Source: Serinus canaria (lineage: Eukaryota > Chordata > Aves > Passeriformes > Fringillidae). From it: a stretch of 64,000 nt of DNA. Both the position numbers and the translations under genes were made by a program. Shown piece by piece: positions 44,984 through 56,401 of this stretch. Where the stretch lies: NCBI RefSeq assembly GCF_022539315.1, contig NC_066333.1, forward strand, positions 1,736,001 to 1,800,000, in the 5' to 3' direction. The number at the start of each line of letters is the position of its first letter. Position 1 is the first letter of the stretch. The notes under the pieces are model-generated. The model ran no database searches, was not told where the DNA came from, and saw only the letters and a program-made list of their open reading frames with translations.

Positions 44984-45597
44984 TGGAATTTACTTGAGTT
45001 AGCAATATGAATCAACCATTTAAAGTTTAGCCTGTAGAACTATGTGTTGAATTTTAACCCTTTTACTTAAGAAACCTCTGCCATGGTACAAAGGGCATAG
45101 GAAAATGCAAATTTCTGAAGCTTCTTGCATAAAGAACAATACCAGAGGAGACCAAGGGATGCAAAGAACCCAGATAAAGGGACTCCTTTGTCTCCAAGCT
45201 GATCAAGGCTGACAGACACACTCAGATAAGCACCAAGGGACCAAGAGCGCACGTGCAAAGGAGAAAAGTTCAGCCATGAGGAAGACCATGGCCTTCAGCC
45301 TCAGAGACCGCCGAGAGACCCCCATGTGACCACCACAGCAAACAAGGCATGCCCAGAAGGGCGTGGATATAATTACCATGCAAGGCAAGGACAGGCGGGG
45401 CCAGGGGTTGAATATACATGAAAAAGTTGTACAATGTATTGCATATGGAACACCTTTGTGAATAAAGATGTGGGTCAGACTGAGGCTCGGCACACAAGTT
45501 TTTCACGAGAGCTCTCACTTGTGCCAGGCACTGACATACATACCCACTTCATAACTATCTCTGCTTGTGGAGTTTATTTATTCCGCGTATCGCTTCA
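44984..45597 (+). mobile_element. LTR-like direct repeat, copy 2 (about 614 bp)
   Basis: Partner of 42642-43245, with AATAAA at 45461-45466. The sequence just past both copies also shares ACTGGG-GAG-ATG. That slightly favours two related 5'-type LTRs, or a local duplication, over a simple 5'/3' pair. Confidence 0.7.
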
Positions 45598-45799
45598 GTG
45601 TGGGCACTGGGTGAGGAATGAGGAGAGCTCTGTGTGCCTTTTTTCACACATGTCCTGGTTTGAGAGGAAGTGAGTTTTTTGGGATGCTGTGGTCAAACCA
45701 ATCAGTGCTCAGATTTGAATATTGGCACCTGGTGCGGCCACTGAGGACATGGAAATACCTCTGAGAACACAGGGGGTTAAAAGCTGAGCACTTCCAGGG

Positions 45800-46155
45800 G
45801 AAGCTCCCTTGGGGGAGATCAGAGCTCCCTTGGGTTCCCTCAGTGAAGGAGAGATCAGAGCTCCCTTGGGTTCCCTCAGTGAAGGAGAGATCAGAGCTCC
45901 CTTGGGTTCCCTCAGTGAAGGAGAGATCAGAGCTCCCTTGGGTTCCTCAGTGAAGGAGAGATCAGAGCTCCCTTGGTTCCTCAGTGGAGAGATCAAGCTC
46001 CCTTGGGATCCTCAGTGAAGGAGAGATCAGAGCTCCCTTGGGATCCCTCAGTGAAGGAGATCAGAGCCTTCCCTCATAGGGATGCTCCCGTCAGTGAAGG
46101 AGAGATCAGAGCTCTCTTGGGTTCCTCAGTGAAGGAGAGATCAGAGCTCCCTGCC
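45800..46155 (+). repeat. 36-bp minisatellite inside the long LTR
   Basis: About nine to ten units of GAGATCAGAGCTCCCTTGGG followed by TTCCCTCAGTGAAGGA. The first units are nearly identical; later units show single-base losses and truncations. Thirty-six is divisible by three, so a 12-residue repeat frame stays open by chance. Confidence 0.93.
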
Positions 46156-46285
46156 CGGCTCCGAGCTGGGCGGGGAGGCCACAAGGCCTGAGTGAGGTAG
46201 GCCGGGCCTGGGACAGAGAAGGGAGGGGAAGGGCCCTGCAGGATGGAAGGGTGGAGGAGCACTGAGAGGCTTCGGGCAGCCCCCC

Positions 46286-46288
<3 letters not shown>

Positions 46289-46327
<39 letters not shown>
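46289..46327 (+). repeat. (GA)n microsatellite
   Basis: Uninterrupted AG dinucleotide run of about 39 bases inside the long LTR element. Confidence 0.97.
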
Positions 46328-46332
<5 letters not shown>

Positions 46333-47380
46333 CTGGTGTCTGTGCCTGTGCCACCTTGAGATTTGATAGCACAGGCGGAATGAAGGAGAAAGGGAGGGTG
46401 CTGTGATGAGGTGCCCAGCTGGGCAGCCATGGGAGTTCTGGACAGGCAGAGCCTGAGACTTTTAACCCTTTTCTTGGATGCTGGAAACCTTACAAATGCT
46501 GTTTCCTCCTAGAGTTGAATGAGAAGAGAGACAGAGATAGATAAGAGGAAATGGGCCACAAGAGAAGTTGAGAAGAATCTTAGGTGGGAGGAGGTGATGG
46601 AGTGGCCTTTGGCTGGACTTTTCTTGTATGGCCATGGACAGAACCATTTTTCCTGTGACACAGAGACTGCATTTAGGGGGAGGCAATGGCTTGGAGCCAA
46701 GAGAGTGCAGTGATGTGATGTGATCTGGAGTGTGTGAACAGAGACGAGGGGTGAGGAGGGTGGTGGTGGTGCCCTCCCTCTTCAGGGAAGAAGAAGATCT
46801 CTGTTCTCTCGAGACCCCTCGGCCCCAGGGGATGAATTGGGGGGGACAGGTGTCCCAAAAGTGAGAGACTGTGCTCTTTTTGGAACTGGGCAAAGCACCC
46901 TTAAAAGGAAAACCCTAGAAGCAGCTCTGGTCCATGTGCAGTGGTGAGAGCACTGGACATGGAAGGAAGATGTCCCAATGGCAAAATGATCTCCAGGCAG
47001 TGCCACGTGTGACATGGAAACACAAAAGGTTTCAACTGTGTTTCCTGGGGTAACCTATAGTACAAGAGGGACTCCTCTCTCCTTGATGAACTGAGAATTG
47101 ATAATCTGAAGGGTGGTGCTGGACTGAGACTGGGTGATCTGAGGGATGAATGCATTGGAAATTTGGTGGAGGGGAGGAGAAATGTTTTTGGAAGGTTTTC
47201 ATCCTGAGTTCTGTGTGTTTCTCTTTATATATAGTTGTAGGTTAATAAAGTTTTTCCCCTTTATTCCTAAGCTGGAGCCTGCTTTGCTCTATTTCTGATC
47301 ACATCTCACAGCAGACACCAGGGAGGAAGCATTTTCATAGGGGCACTGGCATTGCGCCAGGCTCAAACCATGACAACACA

Positions 47381-47985
47381 ACAGCAACTGGCTCAGATTG
47401 CAGCTTCCTCCCACTCTTATCTCCCCAATACCAGCAACCACAGGCTGAGAACTGAAATAGTAAGTCCACTCTAGTTAATAGCTGTTCCTTAAATTTAGCC
47501 ATTCCTGGCTAATTTAGCAGAGCTTTTCCTTTTCCTGCTTTCTTTCTACTTGATCAGGAAAAAACCCTCAGTGGTAAAGTAGTGCTAAACCAGATTTGTT
47601 TCCACACTGGAAAAAGTTGTTTCATGCTGTGTCCAATTTCAGTTTGTTATTTAGCACCTTCAAGTGGTTTTCACTGTCCCATTGCCTTCAGTGGGGTTGG
47701 GTTGTTCTGGGTTTTAACAAGCACTGTCAACCTGGAAAATTGATGGAATCTGGTGATCAAATGAAATTGATGAAAGATTGTGCTTATGGTACAATCAGAC
47801 ACCTCTGATTTGGCCAAAAGTAATCAAGTATTTCTCAAATGTCTGCCAGACTAACATTCTGTTAATGCTTGCCTTATTGTTACCAGAGAAAATACTCTTC
47901 TCTTGTGTCGCCCTGATTTTGTAAAACTTTGTTAAGCCTTCTGATGTTTACATTCTTTCAACAAACTTTCTCACACACAATTCTG
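47381..47985. other. Intergenic, nothing identified
   Basis: AT-leaning sequence with short frames only. It may include the undetected 5' part of the LTR-like segment that follows. Confidence 0.35.
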
Positions 47986-48202
47986 TAAATAACCTATGTT
48001 TTGCATTCTTTCCTGGAGGTGGAGAGAATTGATGGACCCTTGGTCTGTCCAGTGGCATTGGAGAGGTGGCACTGTCACCCTCCAATCCACTGTCACCTTT
48101 GGAAAACTATAAATGTTGGAGTCAGAAAATAAAGCTTTTTTTTTTTTTTTGTTCCCCTCGAGAGCAGCAGTGTCTGTGTCATCATTTCGTGCCGTATCAC
48201 AA
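47986..48202 (+). mobile_element. LTR-like 3' segment
   Basis: Compact array of CCAAT (48082-48086), TATAAA (48108-48113) and AATAAA (48128-48133), then a long T run and a U5-like tail ending TATCACAACA. The 5' boundary is unknown and no target duplication was found. Confidence 0.45.
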
Positions 48203-50609
48203 CACTCTTGTAAATAAGGCACCTCCTGCCTCTGTTTTCCCTCCATGGTTGAGCCAGAAGTGATAAGAGAGCACAAGCTGTACATTTTCCTCCATTCATC
48301 TCAACAGAAATGCCAGACTCTGTGGTTTTTAAACATGCCATATTGTCTTCCTAGGCCCTGCTCTTTATTTTTCTGTGAGGCTGGAGCTCTATGAAATTGA
48401 AGTTTATGGAGGTGCACAGGTTGCCTTGGGAAATTCAGATCAGTGCTGAGGGGAACAAGGCATGGCTGAAGGGATGCTGCACTGATGACTCTGAGATTCA
48501 TGACTGATCTTGTTTTCATAGCACTGGTTCTTCCTGCAGATGATATGAAGCTTCTTGGAAGCTAAATGTGGGGTTTTTTAGCCCGTGGGACTTTTTGCTA
48601 AGACAAATCAAATGTAGTAAATGTAGTCTGGGAAGCCTCAGCAGGGTTTGCAGTAGCATTGTTTGCCACTGGACAGCTTTGCACCATTGTAACAATTACA
48701 ATTATTTTTCTTCTCTTTTAAAATCCCCTTCATGCCTGTGGTTTGCATGCCAGCTTAGAGGAAGAAAAAACAACAAAAGACTGACAGAACAATAATAAAA
48801 AACCCTAACCCTGTGAAAAAATACTTCCAGAAGTGATTGGATTAAATAAATGGCTTTAAGGTTCTGCAGCATCTTTTTTTATGGGATGGGGACGCCCCAA
48901 ATTCTTGTCTAATTCCCTGAAACTGCACAGCAGAAAGATTAAATTCTTTAGGACACCTAGAAAGTTTGTAGTAAAGTTTTTACTTCTTGCTCTATCTGCA
49001 AAGTCCAGAGATGCTTTTCAGCAAAGCTGATACTTTTCTGTAGCACCCTGGTTTTGGTTTCATTAACTGGAAAATCATTTCTGTAAGGGAATATTTAATG
49101 GGCACAGTCATAGGTATGTGCTCCTTTTCCCTGATGAAGCAGCAGAATTTTGGAAGCAAACTGAACAGATTGCAGAGGTTCAGGCACCTTAAATGCTTAG
49201 TACTTGGGCATGAGGTTTTGGGTTGAGCCAGGGCTTACTGTCAGCACCTGCCTGGTGCTGACATTTGGTGGTCCTGTTCTTCCTCCTCTCCAAAACTTGT
49301 CCTATGTGTATTTTATCAACAACTGGCTGCAGACTCCTTTGACCCTTTTTGGGGTCTGTCCTGCCCCTGAGATGTCATTTTGGAGATAAATATCAACATC
49401 TCTGACCACACTCCAGACTTAGAGGAAAGAAGTGGTGATGGAAAATGTTAAAGAGAATACAGGGAAGCAAACCATCTGCTCTGCTCATTTAGTGCTCCAA
49501 ATATTTGCTTCCCAAACTGAGAAATTCACATGAATGGAATCATAGCTTTATAGCAAGGAAATCTTTGAAATACTAAAACCTTCCTGTTTAAAGTAGTCTG
49601 GCTCTGTCAGATATTTCTGAGGTCTTTTCAGAGGAGGAAGGATCCCTGGGTGTAGAATTACTTTGAATGCTCCTGTTTCCACTTTAGAAGACTCTAAGGT
49701 TTGATGCCTTTCACCAACAAGTAAAAAAGCATTCTTTTAATGAATTTATGTCTATATTTATAATTTTTTTTAAAAGCCACTCTTATTTGTTATGGAGGAC
49801 AAGGAAGAGTGAGGCTGTGTATTTTTGTGGTTCATTTCTGGCTATTACTGTTGTATCACGTAATACTGTTGTTTATCTATTTGAGACAGCTGTGCACAGT
49901 GAAGGAGAGCCCATAAGAGATCCTAAATGACATTTTAGCAGAGGAAACTGCCCAAAATGGCAAGGGTACCACATGAACACTGATAGGTAAATCTAAGAGA
50001 TGAGCTAAAATGTAGAGAGTGAGTGAGGAAGGGTTTATTAAAGTATATTAGAGTATATTAAAGTCAACGGATGATTTCCACTGATTCAGAGGGGTCTGCA
50101 GTGGATCACTAGGAAATGATGTATTTTAGTTTTTTCCTGTCTTTATCTGTATTAAATGAAACCACATGTGAATTGTGTTATGACATTAATATAGCCATTT
50201 TAGGGCTCCCATATTTCAGGCAGGGTTTCATCTTTAAGGATTTCCTGGATGGAAAGATATGTGCATATGCCATGCAGCAATTGAAATAGTTTCTCATTTC
50301 ACTGAAAAACAAAACCAAACCAACCTTGCAGAAATGACTAAAGCCTCCTTTTTCTTCTGGGAGAGTGACTTGACCATGTGTTGGCCATCTGCATATCATC
50401 TGGGAAGCCTGCCAATAAAATCTTTGTAGTACCTCAGAAAGTAATCTGCAGGCCTCAGAGGTTTCAGAGGGGCACTTGGAGAGGGGTGGTTGTGCTCTCA
50501 GGCAGCCCCTTGTCCCTGGCCTGGTGCTGCTCCTCCAGGTGGGAGTGGTGTCCCCCAGGTGCCACATCACACCTGCCAGCCTGGCATGGGTGCTCCTGGT
50601 GTGCCACAG
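48203..50609. other. Intergenic, nothing identified
   Basis: About 2.4 kb of AT-leaning DNA without recognised repeats or exons. A short imperfect repeat of TATTA(A/G)AGT occurs near 50,036-50,070. Confidence 0.4.
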
Positions 50610-51673
50610 TGTCGTGGTTGAGATGGTCACAATCCAAAGCAACACTCCATTTTCAGAGGGCTTTAAATGTGGTTTTATTATAGCATGCCTGCTTTTTATA
50701 CATTCTTACAAAACTAAGTTTACACTTTGTTCACTAGTCAGGAAAGACAAAGTGCTCATTGGAACAGCTGCAGGTTTCTCTTATTTCTCCTTTCTTTCTT
50801 GGCCTTTACAGCAACATGGTAGAAAATTCTTTCGGGGTAAACATGGATCCTCTTCTCAAACTTCTCTCTGGCTCACAGAAATCACTGTAAAACCTCTTCC
50901 ACAGCACAGGGCCTCTGCTGGAGGCAGGCAAGGGGCAGGATTTAATTTCCCTCTCCCAACTCTCTCTGATGTGACTGTGCAAGAGTTAGAAAATACTCAT
51001 GTTGATTCTGAAGGACCAGAAAAACTTGAACTAGCCCATCACACCAGACTGCCACTGGGGTGTCTTTGCCCCAGATCAGGGATAATTTGCTGGTGAAGGG
51101 GAAGAATATCCCACCAAACCCCTTTCTAGCTGTGAAACTCCATTGTACAGATCTAAGAGCTATTATTGTGGGTGGCCACATGCACTGAGCAGCCCAGAGC
51201 CCCCTGTGTGCCAGGCTCACCCCACACGTGGGCAGCAGGGCCATTTTAAATATTTTAACATTTTACAGATTTATTAAACATTAGCAAAAAAATACAACAA
51301 AAGGACCAAATAAGGAAAAATTACAGCCCTGGGAGTGCCCCCCTGCCGTGACTGCCAGCCACGTGGCTCATCTTCAAAATGGATGCTTTACCTTTTGTAT
51401 CTCTAGCCTCTCCTAAAGTCCTGTCAGTTGGCTTCTTCCTTGCTGTCCAGGGATGGAGATCACTTTCTTACACCTTGGTTGGAGGTCAGGTGCTGCCATA
51501 GTAACGAGCCAACCCTCCCCAGATGCCCTCCCCTAAGGCCATCCCATGATAACAATACTGGGGGGAACACATTGCAGGAACATAACTATGCATCTGTAAA
51601 ACTCCCCTTAACATACATACAATGTTCACCCTTTAATTGTGAGAGCCAACCATATCATTACTCATCCATAACA
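50610..51673 (-). mobile_element. LTR-like element (about 1,064 bp), minus strand
   Basis: On the plus strand it starts TGTCGTGGTTGAG and ends CTCATCCATAACA, imperfect inverted ends that resemble those of the 45651-47375 element. Minus-strand AATAAA lies about 65 bp from its 3' end (near 50674-50679). The flanks CACAG and AACAG are a possible 5-bp duplication with one mismatch. The 206-codon plus-strand frame inside is antisense to the element and not supported. Confidence 0.6.
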
Positions 51674-51800
51674 AACAGGAGGAGGACATGGAGCTGTTGG
51701 AGCAAGTCCAGAGGAGGTCAGGAAGCTGAGCTGGGAGAACTGGGGGTGCTCAGCCTGGAGAAGAGAAGGCTCTGGGTGCAAAATAACAAGAGGCTCTCAA
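51674..51800 (+). mobile_element. CR1 fragment 5' of the gag remnant
   Basis: Shows GGAGCAAGTCCAGAGGAGGTC and GGGTGCTCAGCCTGGAGAAG, the standard CR1 segment. It breaks off after AAGAGGCTCTCAAGGGACTTC. Confidence 0.7.
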
Positions 51801-51824
51801 GGGACTTCTGAGGGTTGATGATGA

Positions 51825-52277
51825 GGGGTGTCAGGGGCTGTACATATTGGGGGACCCAATGTACCATCAAGAAGAGCCCCTAGTAAACTTTGAGGTGGGT
51901 CCCCAAAGTGAAGAATTTGAGGAAGAGAAAACTAAAGCTAAAGCTAGAATCGTGGTAGCTAAAGCCAGGGAAAGTCTAGGGGGAAACAGAGATCAGCGGG
52001 GACAACCATCCAGAATCAGTGAGGGTGGACGAAAGTCCTCCTTTGAAACACCCAAAGATAAACCTATACCACCTGCATGGGGAGATACAAACAAGAGACC
52101 AGGGGCACCACTGAGCGACAGGAAATGTTATTATTGTGGAGAGATGGGACACGTAACAAGGGATTGCAACATGGGGAGACCAAACTGCAGCCTTTTAGTA
52201 CTTGAAGGGGGGTCTGAAGGGAAGATGGGATCAGGCTTTTTAGCAGGGCCTGTTGTGGCAGGAGAAGGGGTGGTGGT
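51825..52277 (+). pseudogene. Endogenous retrovirus gag fragment (nucleocapsid zinc knuckle)
   Basis: An open plus-strand frame (ATG at 51847, stop at 52285-52287) encodes an acidic-to-basic linker and one CCHC zinc knuckle of spacing C-X2-C-X4-H-X4-C (CYYCGEMGHVTRDC) near 52126-52167. This is the nucleocapsid part of a retroviral Gag, which binds genomic RNA in a virion. No capsid, protease, polymerase or envelope portion is present, and the frame ends in CR1 sequence. It is a fragment, not a functional gag gene. The single knuckle and basic flank suggest a gamma-like (class I) ERV; a domesticated gene is not indicated. Confidence 0.75.
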
Positions 52278-52530
52278 TGTAAACTGAAAGAGTATAGATC
52301 TAAACCAGATATAAAGAAGATCTTTGCTTTTTATGCTGAGGGTGAGAGGCCCTGGCACAGGGTGCCCAGTGTAGCTGTGGCTGCCCCTGGATCCCTGGGA
52401 GCGTCCAAGGTCAGGCTGGACAGGGCTTGGAGCATCCTGGGACAGTGGAAGGTGTCCCTGCCATGGCAGGGGTGGCGCTGGGTGGGTTTTAAGGTCCTTC
52501 CAACCCAAACCATTTTAAGAGCAAGGAAGT
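52278..52530 (+). mobile_element. CR1 LINE 3' end, 3' of the gag remnant
   Basis: Begins AAACTGAAAGAGTATAGATC and continues GAGAGGCCCTGGCACAGGGT, GCTGTGGCTGCCCCTGGATC, CCTTCCAACCCAAACCATTT. It is a typical CR1 3' end joined directly to the end of the gag segment. Confidence 0.82.
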
Positions 52531-55174
52531 GCCCTGTAGGACTGTTGTGTGTATTCCTGTTCTTTGTGCTATCCCAGGAGCTTGACACCTTTGAAAAATA
52601 CCTGTTGGAATCTGGACAGTGGCAAAATAAAAGCTGAAACAGCAGAGGTTGTACAAAGAGAGGAAAGAATTGTTCATGGAGTGCCAAGATTCAGCACTGT
52701 CCGTGTGTGTGTGCCCACCTGTGATGTCCCCAGTGGTGTTTCACATTGTGACCTGCCAACTGTTGCCTTTATAAGTCTGGGGACTTCACTCATTGCCTTT
52801 GGCCAGAGCCTGCCAAAAGTGACTGGTGACTTTCTCATCTCCACAGTTAGAAAAGCACATGGTGATTCAAGTGGTTTGCAGCTGACCCAGGAAGGAATTA
52901 TTTCTTTCCAACTATTACATGTACTACAAAAACATAAGATTATATTTTGGCTTGGCAATGAATAACTGCTTGCTGTGCATTCTTGGTTTTGGAAATGAGG
53001 TGCCTGTGGCAAATCTTCTACAGGTATTACAGGGGTAACTGGGATTTTGGAGTTCACTAACTACAGAAGGCCATCTCATGTGTTTCTTGCCGGGTTCTGG
53101 AGATCACTGTGTGGGGAGCACTGTCCAGAAGAGCAGCAAGGCTGGAGCTCAGGAAAAGACAGAAAAAAAATTGCTCCTGGATTTGCTAAGGGAATCTGTT
53201 GTTAATGATTTTCTTTTCCAGGCTTAAGTGTGCAACTCAGAGACATGTCTTGGAGTTAAATAGATCGCTGGATGTGGACAAGTGTTGAATTGGTCTGTTT
53301 AGTGTGTTTGTAATGTCACTTGTGGCCATAAAATGGTCTAATTCATCTTAAAATTCTCAATTGAAATATATTATGACTCAATGGTTTTCTTGCATTGGCT
53401 TTGAATGCCATTTAATGTCTACACCCAGCCAGGGAGTGAGCTGGAGGCTGCAGTACCTCACGAGGAGTGTGTCCCACCATGCTCTGAGAGGCCTCTTTGC
53501 TGTAGCACTGGGATGGATGTCATTTGTGCCCTGTAAAAAATAGAGCTCCCACAGAGTCACAGCTTGGCATGTCACAAGTTCTTCCTCTGTCCCTCGGTTT
53601 GGTTTTACAAATCTCCTTCTGCTGCTCCAGTAATTCTTTCCATCATGGGTTTAACAATGTCCTCATCTCAAAGGGGCCTCGTTCAGCTGTACCACCCTCA
53701 GCCAAAGCAGCATCACAGACACTGCTGACTCCTCTAGAGAACTTGGGAAAAGTCATTTTGCCTTCCATCAAATCTTCCCTTCTCTCAGCAATTTCTAAAG
53801 GCTTTGGTTGGTTTCTTTTTGCTGTTATCCAGCGAATCTGAGTGATGAGCTTGGAAAACTATGACGTGTTTAGAGGTAGTTTGATATAGCCATTAAGGTG
53901 TTAATTCTAGCACTTGTTTTATCCATCGGGATAAATTTGGATTTTATTGGCTTTGATTGTGACATTAGGCAATCAAGTCAGGAAAATACAGCATATGTTT
54001 TAAATTTACACAAGGCAGGTGATATGTGGAAAAGCTAAGAGTGATTTATTTGTGTTTCATCCTACTAGCCTGTAATTGGGGTAAAATTTCCATTAGTCTC
54101 TAGGAGGACAATGACTCTGTCACAGAGCATTCCTGAGACTGTCTCTACACTTGAATTCCAGTAAGTTTTCAGTGGAGACAATTTGGTGTGTGACAGGTAA
54201 AAGTTGCATACTCCATCTTTGCCATGTGCATGTTTTATCATCTGTGGGCCAATAACATTTCAGATGGGACCCTGGGGGACTCCTGCACTGACAAACGTCC
54301 CCTCAGTATAAATAACTGCTCCAACTAAATACATTGAAGCAAATTTTTTGCGTACATATTTTGCTGATTTCTGCATCCTGTGTCAATACCTCATGCAATG
54401 TGATCTTTGCCCAGAAAAATCAAGTCACAAAGGCTAGTAACAATTCCTGAGTATTTGATTATATGTATTCTCTGGTGTGATAGATGAACAGCAAAGAAAG
54501 CAAAGCCTCTTCCTCATCAATTCCAGTTACAAAGAAGGCTTATTGATAAATCAAATTTTAAAATACATTACAGGTAGATGCTATATTAAAAGCTATGTCC
54601 ATATATGTTGAAAACCAAATCCCCTTACTGTCATTGATAGCTTTTTTCCCTTTTCCTTCTTTGCCTACACACACTGTCCTATCCTTGTTTGGGTCAGCTG
54701 CCATCTCTGGAGGTCCTTGGGTGGGTCTTGGCACTTTGATTTCCTTTTCTGAGAGCCCCAGGTTGTGCTCCATGTCCATCATGATGTGGTTGCTGGGGCA
54801 GAGTGAGCCTTTGGAGGTGTCTGGGCACACAGCCCTGATGTACCAGAGGGATGTGCTGCTGTGCAGAGGGACTGAGCCAGGCTAGACAGCTCAGCAAGAG
54901 GAGCACAAAATCCTGTCCCTGGGGAGGAACAAGCCCAGGACACACTGGGGGACACCCAGCAGGGAGCCAGGAAAGGCCCTGGGGCACCTGGGGAGCACCA
55001 AGGTGACCAAGAGTCACCAGAGGGTGAACTGTGCCCTGGGCTGTGTTGGGAGCATTGCCAGCACAGGTCAAGGAGGGGATCCCTCCTTGCTCCTCACTGT
55101 GGAGCTCATCCCTGGACTGCTGTGTCCCCTTTGGGCTCCCCAGTGTGAGAGACAGGGACACACTGCAGAGAGTC
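52531..55174. other. Intergenic, nothing identified
   Basis: About 2.6 kb with short open frames on both strands only. No splice-bounded exon, RNA gene or delimited repeat was recognised. Confidence 0.4.
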
Positions 55175-55375
55175 AAACATTAGGAAACATTTATTTTCCT
55201 GGTTTTAATGGTGAGTGAGGGTGACTGAGCACCAGGACAGGTTGCCCAGGGGGGTGGAGTTTCCCTCTTCGGAGATGTTCAAAAGCTGCCTGGACGTGGT
55301 CCTGGGCAAGCAGGTCCAGTTGGATGGCTGCCAGAGGTCCCTGCTGACCTCAGCCACTCTGAGGTTCTGCAAAGC
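55175..55375 (+). mobile_element. CR1 LINE 3' fragment
   Basis: Shows ACCAGGACAGGTTGCCCAGG, GTGGAGTTTCCCTCTTCGGA, TTCAAAAGCTGCCTGGACGTGG, then CCAGAGGTCCCTGCTGACCTC and TCTGAGGTTCTG, the classic chicken-type CR1 tail. Confidence 0.8.
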
Positions 55376-55603
55376 TGGAGTGGGAGCTGCAGTCCAGAGC
55401 AGCTGTTTGTTGGATTTCTGGCTCTCCTTCCCATCCCTCTGCTCCCACTTTCCTTGAACATGGTAAAATATAATTTTTCTGACCAGCTGGACTTCCTGCT
55501 ATGAAAATGATCTTGTTTCCATGTAAGAAGTAGTGTGATTATTGGCATGTTTTTAGTATCAATCTCATGCCTTGTGAGGTGGCCTGGAACAGAGGCTAGA
55601 CAG

Positions 55604-55953
55604 TGTTACAGAATAAAGTAGGGATTTATTAAAAGGCCTTCACAGGATACACCTTGGGCAGTACAAGAGCTGAGGCTGAGGCTACAGCCAAGATGGACAG
55701 CGGGTCACACTTTTAAAGTTTTCACACTTTTATCAGTTTTGGTCCATTTCCAAGTTGGGGTTAATTGTCCAATTACAGCTCCAGGTTCTGCAGTCCCATC
55801 CTCCCAGACTGCTCTCCTCAATTTGCTGTTGTTTGCACTTTTTGGTCCTTTTTGTTGTTTTTACTTTTTGGGCCTGAAGCTGCAGCGGTGTCCTTGGTTC
55901 TGGGGCTGGAAAAGGATTGTTCTGTGTGACTGAGCTGCGAGGAGAATTTGCTA
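55604..55953 (-). mobile_element. LTR-like segment, minus strand
   Basis: TGTTACAGAATAAAG at the plus-strand start and GCTAACA at the end give TG...CA boundaries. TTTATT at 55627-55632 gives a minus-strand AATAAA close to its 3' end. I could not match flanking target duplications, so the limits are tentative. Confidence 0.45.
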
Positions 55954-56346
55954 ACACTTTATATGGAGCTCAGAGTTATATACTAATGCAGTACAGAATA
56001 TGGAAAATATGAAAGCTAAAACTTACGGCATCAAATCAACAACAATTTGTTACAGTTACGAGAATTTTGAAAAAAAATGATGGAACCTAAACCTTTACCT
56101 AGTAAAAGAAGGAGCCACATTCTGAAATCCATTATAATGTATTGTTCTTCCTTCTCATTCTCCTTTTTCATAATAACTGAATGGCTATAGATTCCTGAGC
56201 CAAGAAATCTGGCTAAAAGACACACTTACATATATTTACAAGATTTCAAGCTTATATCAGACATGCCAATTGATGTGCCTTATAAAAGATAAGGAACACA
56301 ACGACATTCTATCATCATTAGGGCTCTTAGATTAATCCAAAAACTA

Positions 56347-56401
<55 letters not shown>

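Larger units (their letters stand above)
45651..47375 (+). mobile_element. Long LTR element (1,725 bp) with 14-bp inverted ends and 5-bp target duplication
   Basis: Begins TGTCCTGGTTTGAG and ends CTCAAACCATGACA, whose complement is TGTCATGGTTTGAG (one mismatch). ACACA flanks it on both sides (45646-45650 and 47376-47380). AATAAA lies at 47244-47249. TG...CA ends with a 5-bp duplication suggest an ERVL-type solo LTR. The 3' end sequence is a very common motif in passerine genomes, as I recall. It contains a 36-bp minisatellite and a GA microsatellite. Confidence 0.82.

Noticed and set aside
45709..45996. 12-residue repeat protein in both orientations
   Set aside because: Created by a 36-bp DNA repeat inside an LTR element; open on both strands, with no start context or splice evidence.
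50476..51096. 206-codon plus-strand frame
   Set aside because: It crosses the boundary of a minus-strand LTR-like element and is antisense to it; no recognisable domain.
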